The notes beneath the pieces were generated by a model. It saw only the letters and a program-made list of their open reading frames with translations. It was not told where the DNA came from and searched no databases. Shown one piece after another: positions 10,696-22,984 of a stretch of DNA of 64,000 nt. Location: contig NC_049909.1 of NCBI RefSeq assembly GCF_001411555.2, forward strand, positions 2,279,875-2,343,874, read 5' to 3'. Made by a program: the position numbers and the translations under genes. How positions within the stretch are numbered: the stretch's first letter is position 1; every line of letters starts with the position of its first letter. This DNA comes from Juglans regia (lineage: Eukaryota; Streptophyta; Magnoliopsida; Fagales; Juglandaceae).

Positions 10696-10982
10696 ATTAT
10701 TTGCTTGATGTAAATTTAAACTCGTTATTTTTATTTTTATTTTTTTATCTCAAATGTTTCTTTCATGATCTTATCTCTGATTATATGTTTCACTTGTCAC
10801 CCACTACTCAGTCACTTGAACCTTACTTATGCTATTCGGATTGATATTTCATGTCATGGATTAGGGACAATTCAAATAGGTTGGTTAGAGTTACATCGAG
10901 CACTGAGAGTAATATACACAGCCCATAGATAGATAGCTCTTCTGTTTTTTCTACAGACGAGGAAATTGAAATTGAACAAGCC

Positions 10983-11907
10983 ATGGCTGCACCTGCACCA
11001 CAAACTCTTAGAGATTATTTGCAGCTCACTCGCACCACTACACCATCATGCATTATTTTACCTTATGATGCACCTAATTTTTCTATTAAGCATGGCATGA
11101 TGTCAGTGATACCTCAGTTCCACAAGATGGATTCTGAGAGTCCTTATCAGCACTTGACAGATTTTGAGTTGGCTTGTACTACTTTTATCAATAGAGCCAC
11201 CACTGATGAATTTATTAGACTTTGTTTATTTCCTTTCCCTTTAAAGGATAAAGCGAAGATTTGGTTTAATTCTTTGAGGCCTAATTCTATCTCTAGTTGG
11301 TCTGATATGTAGCGTGAGTTCTTACAAAAAAAATTTCCTTTTCAGAGAACTCAGTATTTACAAGAGCAGATCAGTCAGTTCAATCAGAAATCTAATGAGA
11401 CTTTCCGGGCTAGTTGGGAAAGGTTTAAGGATTTGGTAAACATCTGTCCACATTAGGATTTTGAATCCTGGAGGTTGGTAAATTATTTTTACACTAGTCT
11501 CACTCCACAATGTAAGCAGTTTGTTCAGACTATATGCAATGGAGAATTCTTTAGTAAGGAACCTGATGAAGCATTGCCATTTTTTGACTATCTTGCTGAG
11601 AGCGCACAACAATGGAACACTTGGACTGATCGAGTTTCTTTAACAACACAGCCACTGAGTGCTATTGTTGGTGGGGGTGGATATGAGCTAAAGGAGGACA
11701 TTGACGTTCAAGCCCGAATAGCTGCATTGACTAGAAGATTAGAGGTCATGGAGATGAAAAAAGTGAAGGTCGTGAAAACAATAGAGGTATGTTCTTTATG
11801 TGCTGATTCAAGCCACAAGACCCAGGATTGCCCAATCATGCCAGTATTTCAGGAGAGTGGCTCTGAGCAGATGCAATCAGCAAACTGTGTAAATAGAGCA
11901 CAAAATC
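10983..11907 (+). pseudogene. Athila gag, first part
   Basis: Starts MAAPAPQTLRDYLQLTR and continues with gag signatures (MDSESPYQHLTDFELACTTF, LKDKAKIWFNSLRPNSISSW). A stop after SWSDM (near 11310) interrupts it and another lies near 11455, then it reads on from about 11475 with LVNYFYTSLTPQCKQFVQTI and a zinc knuckle region, CSLCADSSHKTQDCP (CX2CX4HX4C). Gag would form the virus-like particle and bind element RNA. The frame is cut at 11907 by the solo LTR 11908-18101 and resumes at 18102. The 5-bp repeats AAATC/GAATC mark the cut. Confidence 0.88.
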
Positions 11908-14900
11908 TGTAATAGCCTACTAGAAATTCACTGGTAGAATTTCTATTGACTTTAGGAATCTCGTGAAAACCCCATAAATTTTTTCACGAATCGACCAATC
12001 GCTCAGATTTTAGTGTGTCATCATAGTCAGTGTTATCGTTCACTATGGTGCTAGAATTATGAGTATAATTATTTGAGGTAGTTAGAAGTGTCAGAATGTG
12101 TTATGGTCTATGCCATTAGACTCGGTGGATTATTTAGGATTTTATGGCTCAATAGCCCATTTTCATAATTTCGGACGAAACGTCTGTTCGAAATTGTGAT
12201 TTGATTTTTAGGGGTACTTCAGGAGTGAATTTCAGTAAACGATTTTCACTATAGGTTAATATGAATATTTAGAATTTTTAGTACTAAGTTTATTATGTTT
12301 TTTTTTAGAGTGAATAGTAACCTCAATAAGTGCACCCATTGCAGTGTTTTCAAAATCACATTGTGGAATGTCCAAATTAGGTTAGAGAAGTTTTATTTGG
12401 ACACTTGGTAAGATCTTAGCCACACATAGTGAATGGTATTAGACACTTGGTACAAAGAGGAACCATTAGATAGATTTGTGAAGAAATCAAGGTGTGAGAT
12501 CATGCCACCTAAGAAAAGTTGTATTTCGTCTGTTCAACCAAATTGTGCCAGACCAAAGAGGGTTTCAATCCTAGCGAAACCCTAAATAGTTGGAACCCAA
12601 TTGAAACCCCAAATGCTTGATTGAAACTAAAACCCTAAACGTTTTTCCAAACCCTAAAGTTGGCCTTCAAACCCTTTCTAACCTGATTTCTAGCATTGTA
12701 TTAATCACTTGATTAAACTACTTCCACATGCTATTTGATAAGCTTTTAATTTTGACTTCCAAGCGTAGAAGCTGTCAAAGTAATACAAGGGTAAATCCCA
12801 AGATCGAATTCACAGGGACAACGAAAATTTAGCAAACATTTCATTTTCGCAAGACAACATATTACCGTTTGTAGTGACACGAAAGTTTAAAATAATAAGA
12901 AAAGAATAAACTAAATGAGCTAGCAATGAACAAAAAATATGAAACGAGAAATAAATTTCAAAACTTAACCACTAACAATATTAACATCTAAATGAGGCTA
13001 TTTACTAAGAGAGTGTGGAATGGATTATGAGTGAAATTGTCAGGATGATCAAACATAAGTAAAGTTGAAAATAAAAGTGAATCTATTTTTTTTCTTTTTC
13101 TAACATTGCTAAGAATCGAGATTTAAAGAAAATGTGCGGAAGTTGACTTAAACTTGTAAGAAGCAATTAAACAAACACTTGGGATGCAATTTTCACCCAC
13201 TAATTTGGTGATGAATTTACTTCTCTTTTCATTTTCTCTCAATCATTCTCTCATTCTTAGGGATCATGGTCGGATAATATAGCAATGAACCACAATTTTT
13301 TATTTTAATAAAACTACTTGACAAATTATATGACAATCATAGAAAAATAAAAGAAAAACGTCAAAGTCATGTTACTTGTTCAAGTATCAATTGTGCCTTA
13401 CGTCTACAATTGATCTAAACCAAGAACAAAGAACTTTAATCTTTTCTAGATGCACACTGAAATATAATCCATCAAGTTAATCATCAAAAGCACTAAATAT
13501 TGAAGAAAATCCAATCCCAAATAGTCATGGGTTACTCATTGAATCCCAAACTAAAAATCTAGCCTATCATCTCTAGATTAACAAAATGTTCAAAAAGATT
13601 AAAATCCAACATCACTAATTACTGTTTCTAAGGAAAATGACTGAATGAAAATATACTATATCCCTCAAATCTACTGAAATCTGAAACTATGAAGAACAAA
13701 AACAGACGGAATAAAAAGAAATGAAGTAATGAAAAGAACTGAAAATAAAATGAAAAGGAAGAACTGAACGAAAAAAAAATGAAAAATAAAAAAAACCCAG
13801 AAGAAAAACTCAGAGTAAAAATGCGGAAGAAGAAAATACGGAGGAAAACGAAAACTAAAAAAAGAAGATAGAAGAGACGGCGCATGAAAAATCCTTTCTT
13901 TTTATACTCTCTGCGTTCTAAGTCGCTGCTGTGAGTTTCTGCTCCATTTTCGTGCGTTTTGGGTCTCGCCCAGCTCGCGTTCCACTTCGTCCGCATTTCA
14001 CCCTTGCTGCTGTGCGTTTCGTTCTAGCCCGTTGTGCGTGCGTCTGCTGCTGTGCGTTTTGCTCAGCACCTCTCCAGCCCAGCACCGCATGCGAGCTCGC
14101 AGTGAGGCCACGATCGTGCGTTTTGAGCCAGGTCTTGCAGTGCGTTTCATCTTCAGCTCAGCAACTCGTGTGAGTGGATTTGCTGTGAGGCCACGCTGTG
14201 AAGCCATGATCGTGCCTCCCCTGTAGTGCTTGAAACTGGCCATTTCATGATGTTGTGCTAGTTGGGTATTTCCAAAAATATCCATGTAAATTAATATTTT
14301 TCCCATAATGTCCTGCAACATAAATATGGTATGAGAGTAAAATTTTGGGATATTAATTTATGATGCGGTCTAGTTGCATTACAACTCTTTTCAGGTGTAA
14401 AATATCAAAATTTCATATTGAGTCAAGAATTAGAAATTACTACATAATTAAATGCTTCATTCATATTTTGGCTAAACAAATCATTCACGTTAGCAACTTA
14501 ATCATGTAGTTTTTGACACTTTATCACTATTAATTAATCAAATCCTTGTTATGAAATCATTATCCAACCTTTTAAACCTTGGAAATTTGATTGGGCCAAT
14601 AAAAATTATTTTTGGACTTGATAGCATCTCAAACCCTAATGAAACCCCCTTTAAACCCCAAATTGAAGCCCACTTGATTGGGGCCCACCAAGGCCCACGA
14701 AATTGGCCACCTTGGCAAAGCTTAAGTTTCCTCCCCCACATGGCAGACCATCCACTGCCATTAGCTGCACCCAATAGTGCCTTAATGTGAAGGAGAAATC
14801 CATTCCATCAACCTCCATCTCTCACAGCTGCTGCAGGCAGTCCATTCCTCTCACTATTCTCCACTTTATGTCACATAGCCACCTCCAATCAAGGGTCCTT

Positions 14901-17900
14901 CCAGCCCACAACTTCCCCCTCTAGGAGTCTACAGTCGTGCAAGGCACTTTTCATTCCATTTTATCACTTCTTTTTCCCCGTTCTTAGAGAGAAATCCAAA
15001 AGAGCTCTCTCAGGTAGATTTCTGGGACATTTTGCGTGGCCATTTTAGACCCTTTGTATGTATTTTCCCAAGATGATTCCTTCATATAAGTTGTTCGTCT
15101 TTGAGTCTTGTTTCCGTGAATATCTTATTCGTCTCATTCTATACTCATTTGATTGGTAAAAAGTATTTTTAACCATGGAAAGATCATTCTGGGCGTGAAA
15201 CTGGAGAGTATGTTATGTTTTGGAAGTTTTGACCAAGCTAATGGACATATCCTGGTCCGAAATTTTTATGTCGTGTTCTTAACATGTGTTTATGAATTTT
15301 CATTGAGGCTTTGTTGCATGAATAAAGGTTTTGATGATAGATTTTCTTAGAGTTAGAAACTTGAAAACTGTAAGTGGAAAAATAGTTTCTGTTTTGTGAA
15401 AGTTTGAATATTTCGTGGTTTAATCTTATTCCAAAGGCTTTTATATTTTTATATGATGATCCTAAGCCTCTTATATACATGTTAGGATGTTATTTCGAAG
15501 ATATTTAGTATTATTTTTAAAGATATGATTTTCTATGCAAGAGGATTTCGGTTAGGCTTAAAATTTGATGTTTTTGAGTTCGTTCCATGTTTTAGTAAAT
15601 TTTAGCCATGTGATTTTAAGTTTGATGGTTGGATCTTCCTTAGGACACATTTTTAAAACATGTAATTTGTTAGTTTGAAGATCACATGTCTTTAAGCCAT
15701 GGATCAAGAGATTGATCAAAGTTAGTTGCGAAAAATAGTTTCTGTTTTGGACTAAGTTTAAAACCAAAAACTCCAAGTGTTGTTTTGTGATTTTTGGTGA
15801 GTTTTGTTTGATGATTTGAAGCATTTTTTATCTGAGGATGATGTTATGAATATGTTAGAAGTAAGATTTGATTTTTTTGGAATCGTTAGAGATGTTTTTA
15901 TTAAGGTCAAAACTTGTGATTTGAGGTTTACTTTTTGTTAAAAAGTTTGGGTCTTTTTACAAAAAGTTTGGTGTTGATAACTAGCTTTTTCTTAATGGAT
16001 ATTTTTTAAGTGTGTTTCAAACTTAGGATAGGAAGATCTTTGTTACAAGATTTTGGTTTATTCATGAGTTTTGAAACTTGAAAGAATTGCAACCAAAATT
16101 GAGACAAATAGCCCATCTAGGTTTTGGCCATAGTGAGTTTTTCATAGTTGTGATTGGTTTTAAATTTTTCTGAGTTGATATTTGAGTTTGGGACAAAATT
16201 TACATGAGTAATGTAAATTTTGGTAATTTTTTGAATTAGGATGTCAAATCCTTAAGTTAGGGGTAAAATGGTCATTTGCCCACATGTAGAGGGTAAAATA
16301 CTAATTCTACTCTAAGTTGTCTCATTCCACATTTCTAATTGTTAGTAATTAATTTCTAACTTTTAGAATACCCTCTTACAGTTCCTCGTGTTTCGCACTT
16401 TATTCTAGTATAACATGACGATCGATATAAGTTAGCTTTTAACTTACTATCAGTTTAATGTGTATGGGTGATGAGTGAGGGAACTACAATTTATGTTTGT
16501 ATGTTGTTAGTATCATAAGTGCAATGCCAAGTCATTACATATTTATCTGTTACACAGAATTTATTCTGTCATGAATTATTCATCTGTTACACAAGATATT
16601 CTGTCACGTATTGCTATACATTGCAAGTATGTCATGTTAAGTTAAGTATGCCATCTGTTATATGTATTTCATGTCACGTAATATTCACTGTCACATGTTA
16701 TGCTATGTTACGAAATATTGTCTGTTACATATATGCCATGTTATGAAATGTTGTCTGTTAGGTTTATATCTCAAAGTATGTCATGTCTGTCATCTTACGT
16801 TCACGTCACGTTACGCTACGTCAGGACTTCTGTCTTTTCATATTCATGTCATCCCGTCTCGAATACAGTTTGTGTATCTCGAGAACAATCTTGTTAAGTT
16901 ATTCATGTCAATCACGATCCTAAGTGCTAGGATGGGGTAATATCCTAGTGAAACTCTTTTGTTCATGCTGGAGTGTCTAAATACGTGTGAAATTTCCTGG
17001 GTTGACGAAGTACAATCAACAGGTTGCGAATGAGTCCTAACTAGTTGGTCACCGGAGCGCGCCAGGCACTAACGCCGATGGAGCCAAACTTTATTTTAAG
17101 AGTGTCCATAATGAGCGTGGCACAAACAATTCATGGGACCACAACAACTGTGGAGCATACACTACGTGAGACACAGCAATTGTGACACGTAGGATACGTG
17201 GGGCCACAACAAATGTGGAGTACATATTAACGCAGTCACAGCTGGTATAGACACCTGTGTTGTGATGCAATAATCGGCAGGGATACACGGCTCAAAGGGA
17301 CCTATGTAGCACCCGTATGGTCACTTTATTGATTAAGTTTACTGAATAGGATTCCAAGTTCATGTATTTCACGTTCAAGTCATGTTTTACGTTATGCTAT
17401 ATTCAAGTTTACGTTCATATCAAGTTTCAAGTTTATGTCACGTCAAGCTAAGTTTCAGTTTTAGTTCAAGTTATGTCAGCTTATGCCATGTTGTGTCAAG
17501 TCATGCTATGATTATTATTTCATGCCATGTTATATCAGGATATGTTATGTTTACTATTGACTTTGATTGTGCATTCATGCCTTTATTGTCATGCATGCAT
17601 CATTAACCTGTGTGAAGGTTTTTGTTAACTTGCTGAGATTTGTAATCAAATCTCACTGTGGTAGTCCCAACTACCATTCCTCCCGAATGGTAGATCTTGT
17701 TGCAGGACCAGAAGGAAAACAGGGAATCGACGCACTGGAAACGATCGACTAAGTGACGGTGCGACATAGATGTAGTTACCTTAGTTTACTACTTGTATTT
17801 TGCGGAGTTCAATCTCCAGCACTCTTTTGTTTATAACCATTTTGGACTAGTGTTGTGATCTCAGTTGATTAGTATATCTTTATGTATGAAGTATATTTTA

Positions 17901-18101
17901 AGTATTTGGGATATTATAAGTTTAGTGCATAGTATTACTTAAAAAAAAAAAAATTTATCCGCTGCGAATATTGCATAATGCTAGATGCATGTTAGGAATA
18001 TTGCATCTTATGTGTCATGAACGGGGGCAGGTAACCATGTGTTGCATGTCCCGACGCTTCAGATGTCCGTCCGATCCCAAGCGGAATCTGCGGGCGTCAC
18101 A
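11908..18101 (+). mobile_element. Tekay-like solo LTR inside Athila gag (with nested solo LTR)
   Basis: Begins TGTAATAGCCTACTAG and ends GGGCGTCACA, with 5-bp flanks AAATC (11903-11907) and GAATC (18102-18106), one mismatch. Gag reads across the cut. No pol, PBS or second LTR is inside. Without the nested 1.8-kb element it is about 4.4 kb, which fits a long chromovirus LTR left by recombination between two LTRs. The 3' end resembles that of the Tekay LTR at 8109-8243. Internal texture: repeated TGTCATGTTA-like words at 16500-17560, ACAACAACTGTGG-like repeats at 17090-17230, and an A-run near 17941. The short ORFs here (15153-17752) are not genes. Confidence 0.8.
12736..14526 (-). mobile_element. 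Solo LTR nested within the solo LTR
   Basis: 1791 bp with matching ends, TGATAAGC on the left and ACTTTATCA on the right (TG...CA on both strands), and a perfect 5-bp target duplication CTATT (12731-12735 and 14527-14531). No coding sequence. I place it on the minus strand because that reading gives a GTCCCTGTGAATTCGATC word near the 3' end, as in many plant LTRs; the orientation is tentative. It contains a purine-rich stretch (13680-13890) and a GCTGCTGTGCGTTT-rich stretch (13925-14060). The F-rich 122-aa minus ORF at 13996-13628 is the complement of the purine-rich stretch and is spurious. Confidence 0.75.
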
Positions 18102-18660
18102 GAATCAACCTTTTTCCAATACATATAATCCAGGGTGGAGGAATCACCCAAATTTCTCATGGAGAAATGATCAGTCTGGTCGGTCTCCACCACCTTCTCA
18201 GCAGCCATTTCATCAGGCTGCTCCTCAGCACCAGTATCAGCCATATCAGAATTCTCAGAACTATCATTTTGTAGCACCTCCAGGATTTCAGTCTTATGTA
18301 GCTGCACCGAGTTCTCAGCCTCAATCATCTGCGAATAAGTCTCTAGATGATAGTATGGCACAAATGGCCAACACACTTCAGCAATTTATGCAGATTCAGG
18401 CCACCACAAACAATCAGAACACTCAGTCCAAAAATGACTTGCAGGGCACCATCAATAAGATGAATACGACATTGAGCACTCTAGAGAAAGGGAAATTCCC
18501 ATCATAGTCTCAGCCTAATCCTCAAGTATACCGGCAACCACAACATCAAGTGCATAATGTCTCAGAGGAGGTTTTTGAGACAGAGAAGGTTGTTCTTACT
18601 TTGAGAAGTGGAAAGGAAGTTCACAAACCAAATATGACTATAGACACACAGGTAGTTGCT
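18102..18660 (+). pseudogene. Athila gag, second part
   Basis: Continuation of gag after the solo LTR: NQPFSNTYNPGWRNHPNF, then a Q/P-rich region and a helical stretch (DDSMAQMANTLQQFMQIQ). A stop follows EKGKFPS (18505-18507), after which the same frame continues with SQPNPQVYRQPQHQ and VVLTLRSGKEVHKP up to the protease. The minus ORF 18376-18059 is only the complement of this region. Confidence 0.88.
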
Positions 18661-18689
18661 CCCACACCTGAAGATGAAACAGAGACTGG

Positions 18690-18990
18690 TGAAGCTCGGA
18701 AGTTCGGAGATCCCGGCTCTCCCAACATTTCCATTATGATCGGTGAGTCACGCATTGGGAGAGCTTTACTTGATTTGGAGAGTAGTGTGAACTTGCTACC
18801 ATTCTCAGTGTATGAGCAGTTGGGATTGGGTTAGCTGAAAAAGACCTCCATCAAGCTACAGTTGGCTGACAAACCAGTTAAGGAGCCGAGGGGTATTGTT
18901 GAGGATGTGCTGGTCCAGGTGGATAAATTTTACTACCCAGTGGATTTTGTAGTTCTTGATATGCAACAGCCAGCCTCCACTATTTACCAA
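18690..18990 (+). pseudogene. Athila aspartic protease domain
   Basis: Retropepsin-like region: DPGSPNISIMIGESRIGRAL, then LLDLESSVNLLPFSVYEQLG. The usual active-site D-L-G-A-S is D-L-E-S-S here, so the aspartate is kept but the glycine is lost. A stop after QLGLG (near 18832) breaks the frame; the rest ([20 protein letters not shown]) is readable to about 18950. Non-functional. Confidence 0.8.
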
Positions 18991-19025
18991 GCTCCGAAAG
19001 ACCATTTCTAGCTACATCAAATGCT

Positions 19026-20667
19026 TTGATTAATTGCAAAAGTGGAGTTCTGAAGCTTACTTTTGGGAACATGACACTTGAGTTGAACGTTTTCAATACT
19101 TGTAAGATGCCAGCACATTTTGATGACTCAAGTGATTTGAATGCTGTGGAGAGCTTAACACCAACAGAATTTAATTGCTCAACTTTTTCTTTCTCTGATA
19201 ATGATTCCATTTTTCGGTCACATGAATTTTTACTTGATGAAAAAATTGACCATGTTGATGAAAATGTCTTCGAATTTTTGGATTGTTTTGCAGATTCTTC
19301 TTTGCCACTTGAAGTACAATTTGCAAGCGCAAGATGGAAACCCCAATTTGAAACGCTACCACTACCAGACATACTTAAATTTTCAGAGGAAGAAGTTCCC
19401 CAGTTGGAACTAAAACCACTTCCTCAAGATTTAAAATATGTGTTTCTTGGTCCTGAAGAAGACACTTTTCCTATTGTGATTTCCTCAAAGTTAAATCAGA
19501 AGGATGAAGCCCAGTTGATTGAAGTTTTAAGAAAGCATTGAGGTGCAATTGGTTTGACAATAGCCGACATCAAAGGTATCGATGCTGCTGTTTGTACCCA
19601 CAGAATCCATCTTGAAGATGATGCTAAACCAGTTCGTGATGCTCAACGTAGGCTCAATCCTACCATAAAGGAAGTTTTCAAAGAGGAAGTACTTAAACTG
19701 CTCGCAGTGGGTATCATTTACCACATCTCAGACAGTAAGTGGGTAAGTCCAACTCAAGTGGGACCAAAAATATCTGGTTTAACTGTTGTAAAAAATGAAT
19801 GAGTTGATTCCAACTAATGGTTACTGGTTGGAGAATGTGCATTGATTATAGAAAACTTAATTTAGCCAGTAGGAATGATCATTTTCCTTTACCATTCTTG
19901 GATTAAATTTTAGAAAGAGTGGCTGGTAATGCATTTTATTGCTTCTTGGATGGATACTCTGGTTATTATCAAACTGCTGTAGCACCTGAGGATAAGGAGA
20001 AAACCACTTTCACCTGTCCTTTTGGCACATTTGCTTTCACCAGAATGCCTTTTGGTTTGTGTAATGCTCCAGCTACTTTTCAGAGATGCATGATGAGTAT
20101 TTTTTCTAACATGATTGATGATATTTGTGAAATATTCATGGATGACTTCTCTATTTTTTGGAAATCTTTTTATAGTTGTTTGCATAATTTGGCACGTATT
20201 CTCCAGAGATGTGAGAAAAAAATCTTTTACTTAATTGGGAGAAATGCCAATTTATGGTTACTCAAGGTATTGTCCTGGGACATATTGTTTCTTTTGAAGG
20301 TATAAAAGTGGACAAGGCAAAAATTGAATTAATATCTAAACTTCCTATCCCTAGGACTGTTAAGGATATTCGTTCTTTTCTTGGCCATGCTGGCTTCTAT
20401 AGACGGTTTATTCAAGGGTTTAGTTCTATTGCAAAACCTTTGTGCACTATTTTACAAAATGATATTGAATTTGTTTGGACTGATGAGTGCCAAAAAGCTT
20501 TTGATACCCATAAAGAATCACTTACCACTGCCCCTATTATGCAATCCCCGCAGTCGGACCTTCCCGTTGAAATCATGACTAGTGCAAGTGATTATGCCTT
20601 AGGAGCAGTTTTGGGGCAGCGTGTAGATAATAGACCTTTTGTAATTTATTATGCCAGCAGAACCTTG
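19026..20667 (+). pseudogene. Athila reverse transcriptase and start of RNase H
   Basis: 19026-19541 is the spacer before RT. RT begins after a stop (19539) with IADIKGIDAAVCTHRIHLED, LDAGV-like IIYHISDSKWVSPTQV, then a frameshift near 19800. It resumes at 19919 with CFLDGYSGYYQTAVAPEDKE, FGTFAFTRMPFGLCNAPATF and the catalytic FMDD box (IFMDDFSIF). A further shift near 20250 leads to the thumb (FLGHAGFYRRFIQGFSSIAK) and RNase H start (ASDYALGAVLGQRVDNRPF, YYASRTL). The frame is cut at 20667 by a Tekay-like LTR and resumes at 27627. The role was reverse transcription of the element RNA. Confidence 0.9.
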
Positions 20668-21089
20668 TGTAACACCCCGTATTTTAGTGCATTTTTACTG
20701 AAGGATTTTTCTATTTATTCAAAAATTTATTCTCTTGTTTTATAGTTATTAAATTTTATTTGAGTTATTTTTATGATTTTTAGTTTATGAAAGAATTTTT
20801 GAAGTGCTTTTTATTATTAATTATTGTCATGCGTTTAAAATCTCTTTATTCTAAATTAATTACTGTTGTATTTAATTATTTTAATTTATCTTTACCATTG
20901 CGTTTGGATTATTTTATTTAACTTGTGGTTCTAAAATCGTTTCCGTTAGATCATTCTTGTGACCCAAGAAGTGAGGATTGGACCTCATTTCTTTCACTAC
21001 ATTTTTTCTTTTTTTCTTTTTTTCTTTTTTTTTCTTTTCTTTTTCTTTTCTTTTTTTTCTTTTTCTTCTTCTTTCTTCTCCCCTCCCGC

Positions 21090-21153
<64 letters not shown>

Positions 21154-22970
21154 TTTCCAGGTGGGTCTGCATTGCAGCCCGGTACCCGGCAGTGTGAGAG
21201 TGACTCTGCACCAGCCCGATTCGGTTCACACTGTGGTAGGCGTTACTTCCCCCTCCATTCCTACAACCTCCCGAGCCACCATTAGCCCCCAAGCACGGCT
21301 TGAAGCCGTGGCGTTCATTTCGCTCGCGCGCCAGCGTCGCTCCACCACCGGCCACCATCTCTTCACCACTTCATCTCCGATCCCTTAGCAACCCAATGGA
21401 CCCAACCCCAGCTCCGATCCGCCACCAGTGAAGCTCCACCATCCACTTTTCCGTTTTGGGCTTTTTGGTCTTCTACCGCCGCCCACGGCCAACCACCACC
21501 ACCACTAGTTTCACCGACCTCCCTAGGTCCTACCCTATCAATCTTGGGTCTTCGTTTGCCTCCGTTTGAAAATTGGTATTTGTGACCCACAGCCACAGTG
21601 TATTTTACACTGTTGCGTTGCTCAGACGTCACCTCTTGCAGCTTCGTGATCCTTCGAAAATTGCTATATAGCACTGTAAGTATTTCTCCAAAGAACGTTC
21701 ACGATTTAAATGTATTTTTGCACTAACTCATTTCACTGTATTTGTTGAACATGCCGGATTGAGTCCGAGGAGTTCGGGAGTCGGATGTATTTGTAAGTGG
21801 AGTTGTTTGGTTGGATTGATTGGATTGGTTATTCGTTATTGATGGTTGTGGATTTGTGTTGGTCCATGTACATTTCATTATTTCATGCATGATCATGTTT
21901 GTAAAGGAAACTGGGTTTTCCCGTATTACATTCATGTTCATGTGTGATTTGGAAAATTGTGATTTCATGTGTGAGAAATGATTTGAATATGCTTGAAATG
22001 TTTGGATTGACTGGTTTGAGAAAAAGGGAAAGAGACTGTAGGGATGGTGGTAAGCAGAGACGGTGATAGAGTCCCGCCTGCGATTCCCACCAACGGTGCA
22101 TGCTGTAGGGATGGTGGTAAACAGGGATGGTAGTTGTGTCCCGCCTGTGATTCCCGCCTACGGTGCATGCAGTAGGGATGGTGGTAGAGTCTCGCCTGTG
22201 ATTCCCGCCTACAGTGCTCTGATATGTACCCATTGTGTGGAAAGGAACTGTAAGGATGTGGTAAGCAGGGACGGTGGTAGAGTCCCGCCTGTGATTCCCG
22301 CCTACGGTGCACGCAGTAGGGATGGTGGTTGTGTCCCGCCTGTGATTCCCGCCTACGGTGCAGGCGGTAGGGATGGTGGTATAGTCCTGCCTATGAGTCC
22401 CGCCTATAGTGTCCAATAAATGGTTGAGTTTTGTGTAAATCATTTTCTAGGAAAATGTTTTACGGATATTTTGGGTCAAATGGGATTTTGGCGTATATTG
22501 GAAATAATCATTTTCGGGAAAAATGATGTTTTGAGAGAAATGCATATTTCTTCATATGCATGTATGTTAGTTGCATTTAATGCATTTTTATTACGTGGTT
22601 ATTTTGTGTTATACTTACCTGCGGTACCATTTTGTGGTAACACAGATTTTGATGCAGATGAGGAGGATGAGGGCGAGCTTGAGGAGACGTCTCCGCCCGA
22701 GGAGTGATCTGGGATCACTTGCTTGGTTATTTGATTTTACCGTATTGTATTTTAATTTTGGATGACTGTATAACTACTTTTAAACCTTACTGATGTTTAA
22801 ATTGTATTTAAATTCTGGTACTTAGCTGACTAATCCGCTGCGTTATTTTTTTTTTTGTACGCCGTTGCATGTACACACACTGGCACTTCGTTGGGATGCG
22901 TGACCGTGTTGTCACCATCCTGGCGTCTCGATCTCCGTGTTCTTATATAAGGGGGATTGGGGGCGCCACA
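20668..22970 (+). repeat. LTR copy A (5' LTR of the gene-less element)
   Basis: 2303 bp, TGTAACACCCC...GGGGGCGCCACA. It holds a T/C-rich tract (21000-21085), a (CT)n microsatellite (about 21090-21150), a GC-richer segment, a minisatellite (22036-22407) and a TATATAAGGGGG word near its end (22944-22955). ORFs across the CT repeat and minisatellite are spurious. Confidence 0.88.
22036..22407 (+). repeat. Minisatellite in LTR copy A
   Basis: About six copies of a 50-67 bp unit built from GTAGGGATGGTGGT, GTCCCGCCTGTGATTCCCGC and CTACGGTGCATGC. One copy is interrupted by a CTGATATGTACCCATTGTG segment. Units vary by internal deletion. The GGGAC/GTCCC halves in longer units can pair. Confidence 0.9.
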
Positions 22971-22972
22971 GG

Positions 22973-22984
22973 TGGTATCAGAGC
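22973..22984 (+). promoter_or_regulatory. Primer-binding site (initiator tRNA-Met type)
   Basis: TGGTATCAGAGC lies two bases after LTR copy A, the standard complement of the initiator tRNA-Met 3' end used by Tekay and many plant LTR elements. Confidence 0.9.

Noticed and set aside
13628..13996. 122-aa phenylalanine-rich minus ORF, possible membrane protein
   Set aside because: Complement of an A/G-rich low-complexity stretch within a solo LTR; no start context or family similarity.
11908..18101. A complete LTR element with two LTRs in this interval
   Set aside because: No repeated start sequence, primer site, polypurine tract or pol was found inside; only outer TG/CA ends and a 5-bp duplication, so a solo LTR is the better reading.
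18059..18376. 105-aa minus ORF
   Set aside because: Antisense shadow of Athila gag, and it spans the junction between solo LTR and gag.
20925..21388. Several overlapping ORFs of about 90-136 aa on both strands
   Set aside because: They are translations of a T/C-rich tract and (CT)n microsatellite in an LTR (serine-leucine or arginine-glutamate runs). The same occurs at 24834-25365 and 25534-26225, some crossing the N gap.
21883..22443. Minus ORF with repeated VGGNHRRDTTTIP peptides, resembling a repeat protein
   Set aside because: The peptide repeat simply reflects the LTR minisatellite; all frames and both strands show similar repeated peptides, and the LTR is noncoding.
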